Shown here: one piece after another, positions 20,952-33,800 of the stretch
Position numbering within the stretch: the stretch's first letter is position 1
Layout of the letters: each line of letters begins with the position of its first letter
Assembly (NCBI GenBank): GCA_015499985.1
Contig: JAAAUF010000075.1
Location: 3,737 to 67,736 of the forward strand
Direction: 5' to 3'
Length of the DNA stretch: 64,000 nucleotides
Source: Haplosporangium gracile
Lineage: Eukaryota > Mortierellomycota > Mortierellomycetes > Mortierellales > Mortierellaceae
Program-made: the position numbers and the translations under genes
Notes under the pieces: generated by a model
Seen by the model: the letters and a program-made list of their open reading frames with translations, nothing else
Told to the model about the DNA's origin: nothing
The model's database searches: none

Positions 20952-22662
20952 TTAAACATTATGCCTCCTGAGAGGAGCCAGCTCCGGTCGGATGGTGTAA
21001 TAAATGGCACTCAAGACCTTGTGTGCCATACCCGCGGTGACATAATACCCTCCGACCAGACCAGCAAGTCGGACCAACAAGTGTCCAAATGACATGAACG
21101 ACTCTTCCGAGATCACCAGTGTCATGGGTTCAAAGTCATACTTGAAGAACAGGCCCGGGACCCCTTGGTGCTCTTCTAATGTTCGGCGGTATTCGCTAAC
21201 CGAGTACTGGTTTGTCAACAGCTGTTTGTTTGATCGATCTATTGTTGTTCATATCATAGGTATCGATGTTGGTACGTGTTTGGTTTCACGATGTTCCAGG
21301 AAATACTTTCAGCACACGGCCCTTTCCTGAACAGCGCAATGAATCCTCTCATAAACTTACCGATATACACTGTGGGAACAACAACCAAGAAGTACTGAAA
21401 AGCCTCAAATGCTATAGGAACATAGTGAGAGTGAATGTATGTAAGCGTCGAACCTAGCAAACCTTCTCTTTCGGTCAACAAAAGCTAATAATTTATAAAC
21501 GCGATTGATTCTGAACAAGGCCCTTACATGTGCGCGAAAGCTCAAAGCTGTCGTCCAAGGGGTTGACGATGGCAGGATAGAGCTCTCCAAATGACAACTC
21601 GTGGATGCTGTGGGTCATGTTCATGACTAATCGATCACGACAAGGATAATAGTTAGACACATCACCTTGGTGATAGGAATACTTGGTAGCAGCACTTTTT
21701 CATCCAGTTGTCTTCTTGCTTTTTAATGAATCTTCCTGAACTTACCTGAATGATCACTGTGGGCTCCATAGTATCCATGTCCAACTGCTGTAATGTGCAT
21801 GTTTCCGCTCAACTTGTTCGCCTCGAAACTTCCTGCGATCCTGCAGGCCTTGAAGTCAGTGTCTCCTATTTTAATTACACCGTACATGGCAGAAGGAACA
21901 TGTGAACGTCTGATCACTTTAAAAAAAGCCATGCAAAATGACAATTGCGCACTATTGTCTTGCTGCAATTATTATGCTTCCCTCGACCTTTGTTCAGTTA
22001 CGTACCCTTCGAAGCATGATCCAGTGCCTCTTTCCTGCTAGCTGCGCGAACCATCTTTTGGACGTTGAGGGGTGCGTTGCGAATCTTTTCCGCGTGCGTC
22101 GACGAGTACACCTTGAAGTGCTGTAAGAGGTGTAGATGAAAAATATGAAGAAAAACAACCGACTAATTAATAAAAGTGTAGGTTGGCGTTCGAGCACGGT
22201 GCAAATTTGGAACAATGATTACTTACAGTGGGAATCTTCTCCACTTTTTCTGAGAGTCCGAGCTGCACCTCCGCAATATCGCGAAGGTCAATTCTCAATG
22301 CTAACAAAGAAGATCCATTGAACAAAGGACATAGAATCCTAGTATTAGCAATTCTGCTCGTCACTCACGGTCCAGAAACAAGAACAAAATGCGTGAAAAA
22401 CAAGGCTATCCATGCGTATCTCCAACTAACCGTCGCAGGGCATAGCGATGGTGATGTCGAGGTTGATCTGGAGCTGATGGTTGACGAGGGGGTCGACAAT
22501 AAAGTTGTAGTCGTTGCGGAGGGTCATGTAGTCCTTGATTTCACCCATCACCAGGATGCACAGGATGGCCGAGACTACCAGTGTCAAGATGCCGCCGGAC
22601 CCTGTCCGTTTCACAAAGCCAGACTCGACCTTTGGGAACGCATCAAATTCCTTGAACTGCAT
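20952..22662 (-). CDS. ERV41: ER-Golgi cargo receptor Erv41/ERGIC2
   Basis: Seven minus-strand exons join in frame: 22662-22431, 22300-22227, 22120-22006, 21865-21746, 21626-21528, 21411-21361 and 21238-20952, giving 325 aa. The N-terminus FKEFDAFPKVESGF followed by a membrane segment (GGILTLVVSAILCILVMGEI) and INLDITIAMPCD is the Erv41/Erv46 N-terminal domain. The lumenal part has CRIAGSFEANKLSGNMHIT and GHGY. The C-terminal hydrophobic part follows PGLFFKYDFEPM. With Erv46 this protein cycles in COPII/COPI vesicles as a retrieval receptor. The length is close to yeast Erv41. The start at 22662 is the first ATG that gives the family N-terminus. It shares a 619-bp divergent intergenic region with the gene at 23282. 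Confidence 0.92.
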
Positions 22663-23281
22663 CGTTTTGTGTGATGTTTCCTGAAGGGCTGACTCTTTTG
22701 TTGGATTTTCCTGGAGGTTTGTTTCGCTGAGGGGTTTGGTGGTGAAGATGTCGATGAGTTGGCTGGGTTTGACACACGTAGAAAAGAAAAAAGGTCAAGG
22801 GAGAATTGGACGGCGATGATGAGCAGCAACCAAAAGAAAAAGAAAGGGAAAAGGGGGAGATAAAGTTGGTACTTCCACAGAGAGTTGGCCACGCCTGATA
22901 GAGATGTTCGTTAAGGGGCCTAAGACATTTCGTCGATTAATTAACGTTGGTGGCGCACCTCGGGAAAAATACGATCGTAATACAGATGGCCTTACCAACC
23001 GCGATAAAGTAGTTTCTATGCATTCGTTCTATTGACCCAATCCTGCATCAATTGTCACGAGAGTTGCTTTGTTGAAGGGCTTTGATGACGATAGATTCAA
23101 TAGGCGTAGTTCAAGCAAAAGAGAGCTACAACTTCTCTCGTTTTTCTCCTCATGTCTCGTTTCGCACTTTCTTCTCCTTACTCCTCTTCCTTCTTCACCC
23201 CTTTTATTTCTCGACAAACCCCTCCTCCCTTAACAAGTCGCTACCAACAACGCAGAGTGAGATTCAGGATCGACTGTGACC

Positions 23282-24146
23282 ATGACCGAAACCGTTCGCG
23301 ACTTTCCCATCCCCAATGCCGGCGGCGGCGTGTCCCTAGCCCTAGTCGATCTCATTGACGAGACCCTTTGTGAGTTGATCTCGCAAGTTACTCTAGACGG
23401 GAAGGTTTGTATTTTTTGTTGCTTGTTTTTTTTTTTTGGAGAGGGTGCAAAATGAAAAGCGGGTGTTTGTCACACACTCACATGTACGCAATATTATATG
23501 CAATTCAAGGGGAAAAGGGGAGAAAGAGAGGGGAGGACAGCAACTAACCCAATTCATGCATGTTTGTGATTTAGTTCTTTGAGACGTGGTATGAAGAACG
23601 GACAGATCTAAGTGAATCTTCTTATGCAGCCGTTGAAAATTATGACATACATGTAGCGTTAATCGTGAGAAGAACAACAATTAACTCTCATTAACACATA
23701 TCCTGCTCTGATTTTAGTCAAAGTAACTTGCCACGAGGTAAAAAGCCCTTTGTAAGCATGTACTCCCGCTGTTAGCACAGCCTACGACAAAACTCTAAAC
23801 GTCCAATAACTCACTCCTCCATAATCAGATGTACACCCTCTGTGGCGCACGGTATATGAAAAGAAAGACGAATACCTCTCAACAGCTTATCTATAGACCT
23901 CACAAGCAGCAAGGAGCGCACCGAACAAGAGTGCTAACCGCATGTGTTCAGTTTCTTTTTGTTTTTTCATAGGAGCGAATGCCCCGATTCAAGATGCGAT
24001 TCGTGTTGAACAACTACATCTATGCGATGCGCGGTTCTAATCTAAAGTCCATAACCAACACCTTCGAGCAGTACCGCCAGGAGCGCTTCGCGCCTGCCCG
24101 ACAGGCCTATGATACCAGCAAACGCTTCCGTCCACTCTTCCTCTAG
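23282..24146 (+). CDS. small orphan protein (98 aa)
   Basis: Two exons, 23282-23404 and 23973-24146, join exactly in frame (LDGK then ERMPRF), using GTTTGT and a TTTTTTCATAG acceptor. The product has an acidic N-terminal half (LALVDLIDETLCELIS) and a strongly basic/aromatic second half (RFKMRFVLNNYIYAMRG, FEQYRQERFAPARQAY, KRFRPLFL). It is likely helical and soluble, with no signal peptide. I do not recognise the family. The 568-nt intron is long for so small a gene, so an extra exon may have been missed. Confidence 0.55.
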
Positions 24147-24552
24147 GTAAAAAAAAAAAAAAAAGGTATGTCGACGAAGAGAAATTTATCTACACACACA
24201 CACACTCTTTTTCTTCAACGCTGTAATGTAGCGCTGGATACATAGAGTCATCAGGCTCATAGTCAAGTATATCCCGCAGATGGTCTGGAGCAGAATCTCT
24301 GATAAGGCCTACAGAAACCAACCCCAGGTCGCCCTTTTGTCCTTCATAGCTGATTTTAGATGCGTCAAGGCTTTCTTACAAAAAAGTCTTCATCTGTGCA
24401 CTGAAGGAGCCGAGGAATAAGGCATAAAAGAGTGGAAGTTATTTGTTTTGTTTAATAAACATTCGAACAAACAGGATAAAATCATTAAGTGTGTAAACGT
24501 AAAAAGATGGGGGGAAGGGGTTAACTTGACTGAAAAAAAAATGGATTACAGA
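24147..24552. other. intergenic region between convergent genes
   Basis: About 400 bases between the 3' ends of the orphan gene and the Kelch gene. It includes an A-run at 24150-24163, a short (CA)n run near 24195 and AATAAA-like words near 24460. No gene is seen. Confidence 0.5.
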
Positions 24553-27487
24553 TTAAGGTTTGCGTGAAGAAGAAGGTACGAGGGAGTGGGGTCCCTTGGG
24601 CAGCCCCAGGAACGTCTGGCTCTCGATCTCTCTAGCAATCTCATCCAAATCCTTCGCCATCTGCGGGTCGCGGTATAATGGTGAGCCATTAGCGTCACCA
24701 TTGTCGTTGCCGTCGCCATTGAGGGTGATGGCGCCGCTACCATTACTGTAGGCAGGTTGTCCAAAGTACGCAGTTGCCCTGGTGCTCCCCTCAATGGCTG
24801 CCGGGTGGCCTGGCAACGGCTGTGGTCCAATCGCGATAGTATCCGGGTACGTCATCATTGCCGAGTGGTGGAGTGGCGACGTGGCCAAAGTGGTCGGCGT
24901 CTCGGATCCTGATGATCTGATCAAGATAGACGAAGGGCCATATCCACGCATGGGGGTTAGGGGCGGGTAGTGGCCATACTGATCCAGATCCTGGGCAGTT
25001 ACAGTCCGTACGGGAACTCCGGGAGAGAATCGCTGGATTTTGGCCTCCTCCTCGCTGACAAGGCTCTGTGGGTTAGCGAGATAGCGAGGTGTCGCTGCGG
25101 AAGAATGAATCGTGTTGTTGTTGACAGAAGTGTGGACCGTGGGTGGTCGGTTATCTGATGACGAAGCCGATGAAGATGTTGAAGAGGATCCATACGAGTC
25201 AAGTTGTGGTTTCTGTTGGTTAGTTCTGGCAGATGGGATGTGGACACGGTTAACTGTCATCTGCTGGAATGCGATGGGGTCGTTGGTGTCGGAAAATGTT
25301 CCCTTGCGGCTGCCGGGGCTCCATGATGTCGACGAGTCTTCTGCCTGGAGAAGTGCCGCTGCCAGAGCGGCATCCGATCCTGCGTTACCACTGCCACCAT
25401 TAGTACCACCACCACTAGCGTTGCTGTTGCTTCCTCCCAAATTAGACTTTGACAACGTTTTGGTAATTCCAAATAAGCTGTGTTTCTTGCTGAAGACTGG
25501 AGACGGCGTTGAATCAATCTCGTCGCTGGCGTAACCTGTATAAAGCGAAAGTGTCGTCATGCTGGGCGAGCTCTGTTCTGGAGCTTCAACAATCGTATGT
25601 GGTGGTGGCGGGGTGTATAAGGCCTGGACAGTAGGCTGTGAGGACGAGATGTAGGCAGGACCCCTTGGCGCATTAATTGTCCTGCTGAAACCAGTTTCGT
25701 CCTTTTGGAGAGCATCGCCACTTCTTTGTAGCTTAGATGACCACGCGTTTGGCTTTTGAGCATGAGGCATCGACGGTGATGACGACCGGCGTTGTCTCCC
25801 GAAAATGAATCCGGCCACACCTACAACCAAAATGGCTAGGGCGACTCCTGCACCGATTCCTCCTTTGGCGCCTGCAGACAGACCTGAGCTGTCATTAGTG
25901 TTGTTAGAGCCACCGCTGCCACCGCCCAATTCTGGACGAGGTGAAGGCCAAATGTTGCTCAATGGGCCACCAGTATAACTGTTTTTCCATTTCCATGTCC
26001 CGGTATCAATAACAGCCACGTCTGGTGTCACATAAGTGGAGTTGCTGCCTTTCATAACGAAACCTAAAATCATATAGTCAAAAAATAGAAAAACTGAATG
26101 GGTTAGCATGAATCAAGAGCACTGCGTTTTAAGTTGACTGCGGTAAAAAGGATGCATGGTTGGTTGAAAGTGTAATTTAACGGCGGCCGCCAAGGAGTCG
26201 AGAGTCGACCACATCATAGACAACCATCCCCCCCCCCCTTACGGCAATTCGACTGATCGTCCATGCAACTGTGCATCATTTTTTTCAGTCTAAAATCATA
26301 AAAAATGCCTTACCTCCAACAATGACAATCTGGCCATAGGCGCCCAGTTGACAAGCGTGTCCAGCTCGAGTCATCTCCATTACAGGACCGTCGATGGTGA
26401 CAGACTTCCAGGTCCAATCCGTCACGTTGAGAATCCAAGCATCGGCGAAGAAAGTGTCCGTGTTATCGAATCTACTCTTGCCGCCCTGGATGAAGACGTT
26501 GCCATCGGGCAGGACCACCCTGCAAGACTGATACCGTGGCGAGGGGTTGTTGTACATTGCTCTGTTTTCAATCGATAGTTGAGCTGGCGTCTGTCCGTTC
26601 GAGATCAGGAACCCATTGCTGAGTGGGAAGCAGGCGCCGACAAGTCCGTTAGTGGCGTTGTACATATTGCACCCTCCGAAGACCAACGTCTTGTTCCGAG
26701 TTGGAAGAAAGACCACAAAGGGCTCATAGAGTGCCTGCGTTTGTGTACCGTTGCTTGCGAGGGTCCAGTTCATCTTGGACGCATCCGAGGCTGACGTGTC
26801 CAAAACATCGAGTTCATTTGAGAACTGCGCGTTCAAAAACCCACCATAGATATACACTAGACCAGTGACCCTGTCCAGGGCCATTCCAACGTTGAATCGC
26901 TTGTACCCTACGGAGCTGACTAGACCAGGCAAAGTCGAGGTTGTGGTCCAAGTCTGGCTTTCGATGCTGTAGATATAGGAGAGTGGGCCATAGGCTTCCC
27001 TATTGCCGCCGGTCACAAAGTGTAGCCCGTCCTTGCTGGGCGCAGCTTGGACCATGGTGAAGATCAAGTTTCCTGAAAGGCGCGCCCAGGGAGTAGTCGC
27101 AGTGTCGAAGGACTTTGTGAGGTCGAGCTTGAGAAACTGGTTCGTTCCTATGTTGGAGTTTGAAAACTGAATGACTCCTCCGTAGAGGTAAAAGTGGTCA
27201 TCGGCCAGGACTGCCGAGGCAGCAAAGGAGACTTGCTGATAGAGAGAGGTGCCCTGACTGTCGGTTGGTTGAGGAGAGAACAGGACAAGGAGAAATAGGG
27301 AGAAGAGAAGGGTCGAAAAGGAGGCAGAGAGGAGTTGGTTGAGGAAGGAAAGTCTACGGTGGTGATTGTAGCGGTGCCTTGGTGACGATAATTTAGGCAG
27401 GGTATGTGTGGTGTTGTGGTTGCAGGGTTGTTGCTGCTGGTCCTCAGAAGAGGAGGGGATATGTGGGTAAGTGTGGAGAGGGTTCAT
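24553..27487 (-). CDS. Kelch-repeat single-pass membrane protein
   Basis: Two minus-strand exons, 27487-26314 and 26063-24553, join in frame (IVG-G-FVMKGS) to give 894 aa. An upstream in-frame start near 27526 is a GTG, so ATG 27487 is used. A hydrophobic segment at about residues 48-70 should act as signal sequence or anchor. It is followed by Kelch-type blades (LYGGVIQF, FVTGGNREAYG, IYGGFLNAQF, LVFGGCN, FIQGGKSRF, IVIVGG). A Ser/Gly/Asn linker leads to a second membrane helix (about 460-480, GAGVALAILVVGVAGFIFG) with a basic stop (RQRRSS), then a disordered cytoplasmic tail of about 410 residues rich in Ser, Thr and Asn. This is a receptor-like layout: extracellular propeller, one helix, regulatory tail. 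The ligand is unknown. Confidence 0.85.
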
Positions 27488-29408
27488 TAGAAGTATGTAG
27501 GGGGGTGCGCCTGTAGCAAACACCACAGGGCGTGAATCTGAATGCTAAGGGAAAGAGATGGAGTAGTCGATTGTGTGTGAATGAATGAGGAGAGAAGAAA
27601 GAGAGGAAGGGGGAAAAGAGGAATGAAGGACAACGGCGTAAGAGAGAGAGAGAGCACTAAGAAGAGAGAGAGAGAGCATTAAGAAGAGAGAGAGCACCAA
27701 GAAGAGAGAAGAGCCAAGAGAATGAGGCGACTAAAAAAGAAAGGAATTGAGCGGAAACAAACAAACAAACAAACAAACAAACAAACAAACAAACAAACAA
27801 GGCAAGGCAAGGCAAGGCAAGTAAACAAAGGGGCCTAAAAGTGGAACAAGGCGCCCTGGATGTCGGTTCCTGGCTGGTTCCTGGCTGGTTCCTCAACAAC
27901 TGATCACATCAGTTGTTATTCAATCAACCCATCAATCGCAAAAGGAGAGACAAAAAGATTTTTCTTCTTTGTTTCTTTAATCAGTTCCCTGGGATAGAAC
28001 TACCTGGCTGGGTCCGTGGCCAGTAATAATGGACAGAACAACCAACAGCAACACACGAGAGAAAGAAAGCTCACATACACACATTAACAACATTTGCAGC
28101 GCCAACCTTGTTTTGTCCTAGTCGCCTGGTCTGGATTCCTACCGGGTATCTCTCAATCAGTCAAGAATCTGCCCTTCTTTCTTTTTTTTATTTAAAATTG
28201 CAGGACCCACCATCATGCTAAAAAGACAATCGAGACGATATCGTTAAACGAGGTCCAAGCGGAACTCAATTAATAACCAAGGCATGGCAGGGGTAAAAAG
28301 AGAAAAATGGATTTGTTTAAAGTCACTTCACCTGGAATGGACTGCCCCGCGACCTGACAGCCAGGGTCTTTTTTGATCCGTCCGATTCTGACTCTCTCAC
28401 GCACTACCTCTCATCTTCTATCCCTTGAGACTGAAAACCTGCTTTTCATTTTTCTTGTTCTTCAGAGCTCAGCGCACAATTAGTAAGGAAAACGGTTGGA
28501 GAGAGTGGATTTTGATTCCGCATCAAATCAAATCACGGCTCGTTCTCGCAGGAAGAAGATGTAACCCACTTCTTCAGTTAAGAGAGAAAAATTATTAACT
28601 AAATGAAGAGAAGACTGGCAGTTACACTTTTGAAACATCAACAAGGGCTGGCTTCGAATAATATGATGGTGCAATCTACAGTAATGTTAATATCCAATAC
28701 AGTTGTCGCCATGACAAGGCGAAAGAGCCTTGCATCCTGAAAATCAAACGATCAAAGAACGATATCGATCAAAACGATCACAACTGGTGGTCCAGGCTTA
28801 CAACCGCTTCAACACTTATTTTTCTCTTCTTGTTTTTTTCTCTCGCCTCATTGGAACAATGGTAATCCAATTAATACTCTTACGGGGTACCTGAATGCTC
28901 AATAAAGTGCACAAATACACACGCACGCGCGTGTGTACGTCAGGAGCGCCTACTGGCCATCATCAGGCACCGCATCAGTCCAAACAAAATAAACGTAACG
29001 TGTTTTTTCAGGGTCTGAACTAATCACATTCTGCTCTCACGTTTTTTGAGCACTCTTCAAAGTTGATAATCACAGTTTGACTTTTCTTCTTTGTTGTTGA
29101 CAAAATTATCAATAGAACAGATCGAAATAGATAATAAATCAGCTCTCTTCTCAAAGTTGCTAGTGGTCCTAGGGGGTACCTGTCGTTGTTGTCATTTCAC
29201 AGCTGTGGTTCTGACACTTGCATACAAGTCTTGTTTTGAGAGTGTACAAAAAGAGAAAATATCAGGGAATATGAGCTATTCTGACTTTATGGAGAGAACA
29301 AGCTACAAGGCAATGAGGAGAGAGAGGAAGGGAGTGAGAAAGTATGTGAAACCCATAACAGAAGAGCATATGAACAAGAAAAGAAAAACGTTCCAAAAAC
29401 GTTTCTAT
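27488..29408. other. gene-free region with microsatellites
   Basis: No gene is supported in this 1.9-kb stretch upstream of the Kelch gene and downstream of the BIG1/VOA1-like gene. It contains the repeat cluster at 27641-27820, a short CA/CG alternating run near 28915-28935 (ACACACGCACGCGCGTGTG) and otherwise A/T-rich DNA. The ORFs seen are low-complexity. Confidence 0.5.
27641..27820 (+). repeat. clustered simple repeats
   Basis: Three imperfect copies of an (AG)n-CACTAAGAAG unit lie at about 27641-27713. They are followed by (ACAA)n at about 27755-27800 and four GGCAA units at 27801-27820. Three different repeat types in 180 bp suggest a slippage-prone spot in the 5' flank of the Kelch gene. 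Confidence 0.8.
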
Positions 29409-30863
29409 TTAGTTCTGCTTCTTCTCAAAACGTTGTGGCTGCTGGACGCTCAAGTTCCAGAAGATGCCCATCATGGTAATGGGGACAATGATGACAGCGA
29501 TCAACAGGCCCATAAAGATGCCCTGGGAGAAAAAGGTGTAATGGTGGAAGATTCCTGAAGGCTTCTGGGTGGGTGTTGGCTCTTCTGGTAACTGTCTGGC
29601 GCTGAAGTGGTGTGTGGGCAATTTCTTAATCTGGCTGGACGAGTACAAGACCAAGTAGTCATCCTGGTACTTCTTGTGAATCTGAGCAATAATATCCTCA
29701 ATAGCCTCGTCTATATAAACGAGCACGCGTAGTGATAATAATAATTAGAATACAGTATTATTGCCCACTCCATAACCTCCTTGCCAATTGCTCCACGTAA
29801 ACAGAATCGCGAGAGTATCTCCTGCTTACCCTTTTCATCGGCGGATCCAGCTGCAAGCTTCTTGTAGATAACTGAAGGTCCCTCGACAGAACTCAGGGCA
29901 TCTAATATTACGTTACAAGATCAAACATATCCCGTGTGTCAGTGCCTCATTGTTTTCAGTTTTGTCTTCTGTCCTTCTTTCAATGCCTGCCAGTTTCCGG
30001 AGGTTAAGGAAAAGCCAATCCACGTGTCATGTACCTGAGTCGACGTTGGTGTTTACAAGAGCAGCGTGGCACTTCTGGGAGAGACGCTCAGCTAGAGCCT
30101 CCAGATCAACAGCACCGTTGACAAAGGGAATCTGAAGCGAGCTCTCAGCGCCCTGGACCTGGTTCTATTGTTGGCAGTAAAATTGAAGACCAGTATCGAT
30201 TGATCAGTCAGTCAGTCGGTCAATTGATATCCGGAATGCCAATGTCTTCTCATATCCTGCAGTAGCACTAAAGAAGCCTCTGAGTCCTTACCTTCAGCTT
30301 GTTGCGTCCACCACGTCCCAGATCAGCAGAGTGAAGCTATGCGTGCCAAAAAATGAAACGAACAAAGCATTGGTTAAGGTCATGATACGTAAGAAAATAC
30401 ATGGAGCGGTCTCAAAAAACATCAATTGAGGGTCTCCTGCTATCCTCGCATTCGACGTTTCGTCCAGCGTGTTCAACAAGTTTTTACCTCTGGTTCGTCG
30501 ATAACCAAAATGGCTTTGTGCGAGCAGTCGGCGAGATCATCCACACCCTCATGCAGATCCTGGACTGAAATTACTTGAGTGTCAAGGCTTCTGGGCAAAA
30601 ACCTATTCAGACAAAGTGAAGGATCAAAAAGGTTGCCAGTGATAGCGTCACATCAGTGTCAGCAGGGTCCAACAAGTCTTCTCAGTAAGGTCGGGTTGTT
30701 GCATGTATGAGCTCCTCGCCCTGCATTATATGACCTCTCTAGTGAGGGGAAAGGAAGAGCCTTACTCCTGTGGCGACCATGCGAGGAAGGGGCTGGTGTT
30801 CTCGACGGCAGAGACCTCGTAGAGGGATGCTAGGAGGAGGGATAAGAGTACAGTGGCGCGCAT
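29409..30863 (-). CDS. BIG1/VOA1 (Ac45)-like ER membrane protein
   Basis: Six minus-strand exons join in frame: 30863-30766, 30602-30488, 30336-30292, 30164-30035, 29901-29830 and 29710-29409, giving 253 aa. The N-terminal signal peptide is MRATVLLSLLLASLYEVSAV. The lumenal part has two cysteines (LADCSHKAIL, QKCHAALV). A C-terminal helix (IFMGLLIAVIIVPITMMGIF) precedes a short tail QRFEKKQN, whose lysines recall an ER-retrieval signal. This order matches the fungal BIG1/VOA1 family, related to the Ac45 accessory subunit of the V-ATPase: in yeast Voa1 helps assemble the V-ATPase in the ER, and Big1 is needed for beta-1,6-glucan. Which role applies here cannot be told. Confidence 0.75.
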
Positions 30864-33800
30864 TGTATATATTGAGTTTTTGTTGATGGGTGAGTGTCGT
30901 CGTTCCTGGATGGTTGAGAGATTGAGTGAGCGTAGAGACTGAGGGAGAGATGCTCTTTCAAAAGTCGACCTTCTCCCCAGCGAGCGCGCTGTGACGAAGT
31001 GACGTCTCTTTGTGATGCAGTAGAGGCGATCGCATTTTCTTCTTGACTTGTGCCACCTGTCACGCTTACAAGAGAAAAAAGGGTCAACCACCTCTACAGC
31101 GACAGCTGATGATTGTATAAGGATGGTGCACATGACAGGAATGTCGGATATCGAAAGAACGCGCTTCGAATTACAAGCCTAGCATGCAAAGGCAACTAGC
31201 TATTGACGTCACACTGAAAAGCGCGTCCGCACTGAGTTGAAAAGAAGAAACTGCAAGGTTTCCTAAGGTGCAAAAGTCATCCTCTAGTGGTCTGTGCGAA
31301 ACCCGGCTGAAAGAATCGAAGCTTGTATAGGTGATCAGTAGCTTTGGGGGCCACCAGAGATTTCGTCTTGAAGTCTAACTGAACAATGGTCAATCGCAGC
31401 GAAAAGTACCCAGAATTGCATTTTTGAATCAAGGATGGAGTTTTATCAAGTCTAGGTCGACTAGAATGCAGCATGAGTAGTTCTTAAAAAGGGTAGGAAT
31501 GCAAAAAGAAAAAGAAAAAGGTAAAAAGGCAAGACAAAAAAGCAAAAGGGAAGAGAGATAGGTCAAGATGGCACCACCAAATATAAACATCCATTTTTAT
31601 CGTTAGAGATCTCGTATCTGGAGACTAGGAGCCCCACATCGCTGGAGCGGGTACATGCTCTTCATTTTATCCACTCATCTCATACACACATACACTCCTC
31701 TAGGGCCAAAGGGTACAACATACTCAGTGCTCTAAGGAAAAACGCGACGACTGTTTGACGCCAGAGTTACGCAAACCCTGAGAGATAGAAACGAAATGCT
31801 CTCATATAAGCCCAACACATCACCCTCTACATGAGGCAAGGAAGGAAGGAAGAAATGAGAGTGAGATCGCTTTTTTTTTTCTGTTGCTCATATTTGTGTG
31901 TCGGTCTGCCTCGCCTCGGTCTTGGAAATGGGCGGAATGATCGAAAAGAAGAATGCAATGCAATGTGTCAAGTTTCTTAAACAAAAGCCCTTGTGGACCT
32001 ACGATGGACAACCCCGCATTTCCCTTTTTTGAAAAAAGGCGCAACCAATCCAATGACAAGACAACCTTGCCCACGTACTATGCTCTCCTTCCTTTCGTCT
32101 TGTTTGTTTTGCATGTTGCTAATGTTAGTCTCCTCAAAGTCAAAAAGATGACAAAAATAAAACAGAAGGCAGGAGAAGGTGACAACAGCAACAGAACCAT
32201 TTAACCTCGTCGTATTGTGTAAACACGCGTTTGTTGAAACCTACATGTGAAAAATGCATGTGCATTGACAAAGGAGAACAAAGAAAGTGATGAACTGAGG
32301 GAGGGTCAAAGTGCCCGGGGATTAACTATTCTCAATTGGTTCGTCACTCTGAAGATCGGGCATGGATGAGTCAGGTGTGTCATTCATATGTCGTTTTCTT
32401 TCTGTCTTTTTGTTGTATCCGTGGAAAGGTGATTGTTTTGTTTTTCTAAATGACAAAAAGAGCATAGAAAATCAACCACTTCATTTCCATGTCAGCGTTT
32501 ACCTTTCTCGATGCAAACACCAATTGACAAGCATATACACAGACACAGAACAGAGGGAATGAGAGAGACATGCATACATCTATTCACCTCTCACATTCAA
32601 TGGATAGACAAATGAAGGAGTTATTGTAACAAAAAGGAGAAAGAGAGTAGGACGCGTTTGCTATTCGTGCATATTGGATACGTAGCAGACAGTCTCGGTC
32701 GTACCCTAAATCTTGACATCTCTCTTTCTCCTCTTTCTTTCTCTGTATCCTTTCTCCATAGCACAAATCTTCCCCAGATTGGAAGAAAAGAGAGTTATTT
32801 TCAGTGACTTTGTTTCAATTGCGCCTTGCTTTAGCCGTGCTTCTGGGGGAGAGAGAGGAGGTGGGGTAAGGAGATGGTATTGCCGCCGCATGCTGGGCAT
32901 ATACCACCGCTACTGCTATTTGCCCGCTTTGACCGTATTCTCCTTCACTTCGTTGATGGGGCTCCACTCTTGAACAATATATTAGTTCCTGGACGAAAAG
33001 AACGCACGCAAGCTCGACAAACTGTTTTTTTAATCTCCTCGGAACGATCCGGAGGTCGAAAATAAAATATTGCTCACCTTTTGAGGCAGGAGACTGGTTT
33101 TTTGAAATAAGCCCAGAGGGAGACAATTCTGAACCGATCGACTTACCCCCCTTTCTCCTTTCTCAATAAGGTTGAATAGAAACGAGACACAGTTTGTTGG
33201 CCTGCGAACAGGGCGAGCTGCCTCTTTGCTTGTTTTCACGGGGGAATAAGGGAACGTAGGGGAAGAGAAAGGGAGGAATAGAAGAACGCATTGATGGCGC
33301 AAGTTACTGTTCATCTGTCATTCAAAAACAAGATTAGTTATTTTTGTCAGTTGTTCCTTGCTGTTATTCTTGTTTCCTTGGCTTTGCCATTGCCCCAAGA
33401 ATTGGCAACTACCAAACACGGAGGAATCCCACGCCGTTTGAGGAACTGGCTTGAAAGTCTCTTTTTCTGTGTTGTCTTCCAAAGAACAATAAAGGAACGA
33501 ATGACCATTGGGGTTTCATTCTTCGACTATGTTGGGATGGGGATGAGTACAATGGAGTTTGTTTTTTTTTGGTACCTATTTGTCTGTAAAGAAAAGGCCG
33601 TTTCTAGGGCTGCGCTTGTAGAAAATTGTAACTCATACTTGAGTCATCTGTGCAATGAACAGAAGGGGAAACAAAAGAAAGGTCCAACAGAAAAAAAAGA
33701 ATTGTCCGTTTGTGGAGTTTGGATGGTTGCTCACTCTCATGTATCCTTCTCTTTTTTTCTCTCCCGCTTTCGCTCAGTGGTTTTTCATTTTCATAGGGTG

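Noticed and set aside
28915..28940. Alternating CA/CG run as a Z-DNA or CRISPR-like feature
   Set aside because: It is one short ACACACGCACGCGCGTGTG run with no repeat-spacer structure. Chance is enough to explain it.
29091..29558. 155-codon plus-strand frame
   Set aside because: It overlaps the last exon of the BIG1/VOA1-like gene in antisense and has no motif of its own.
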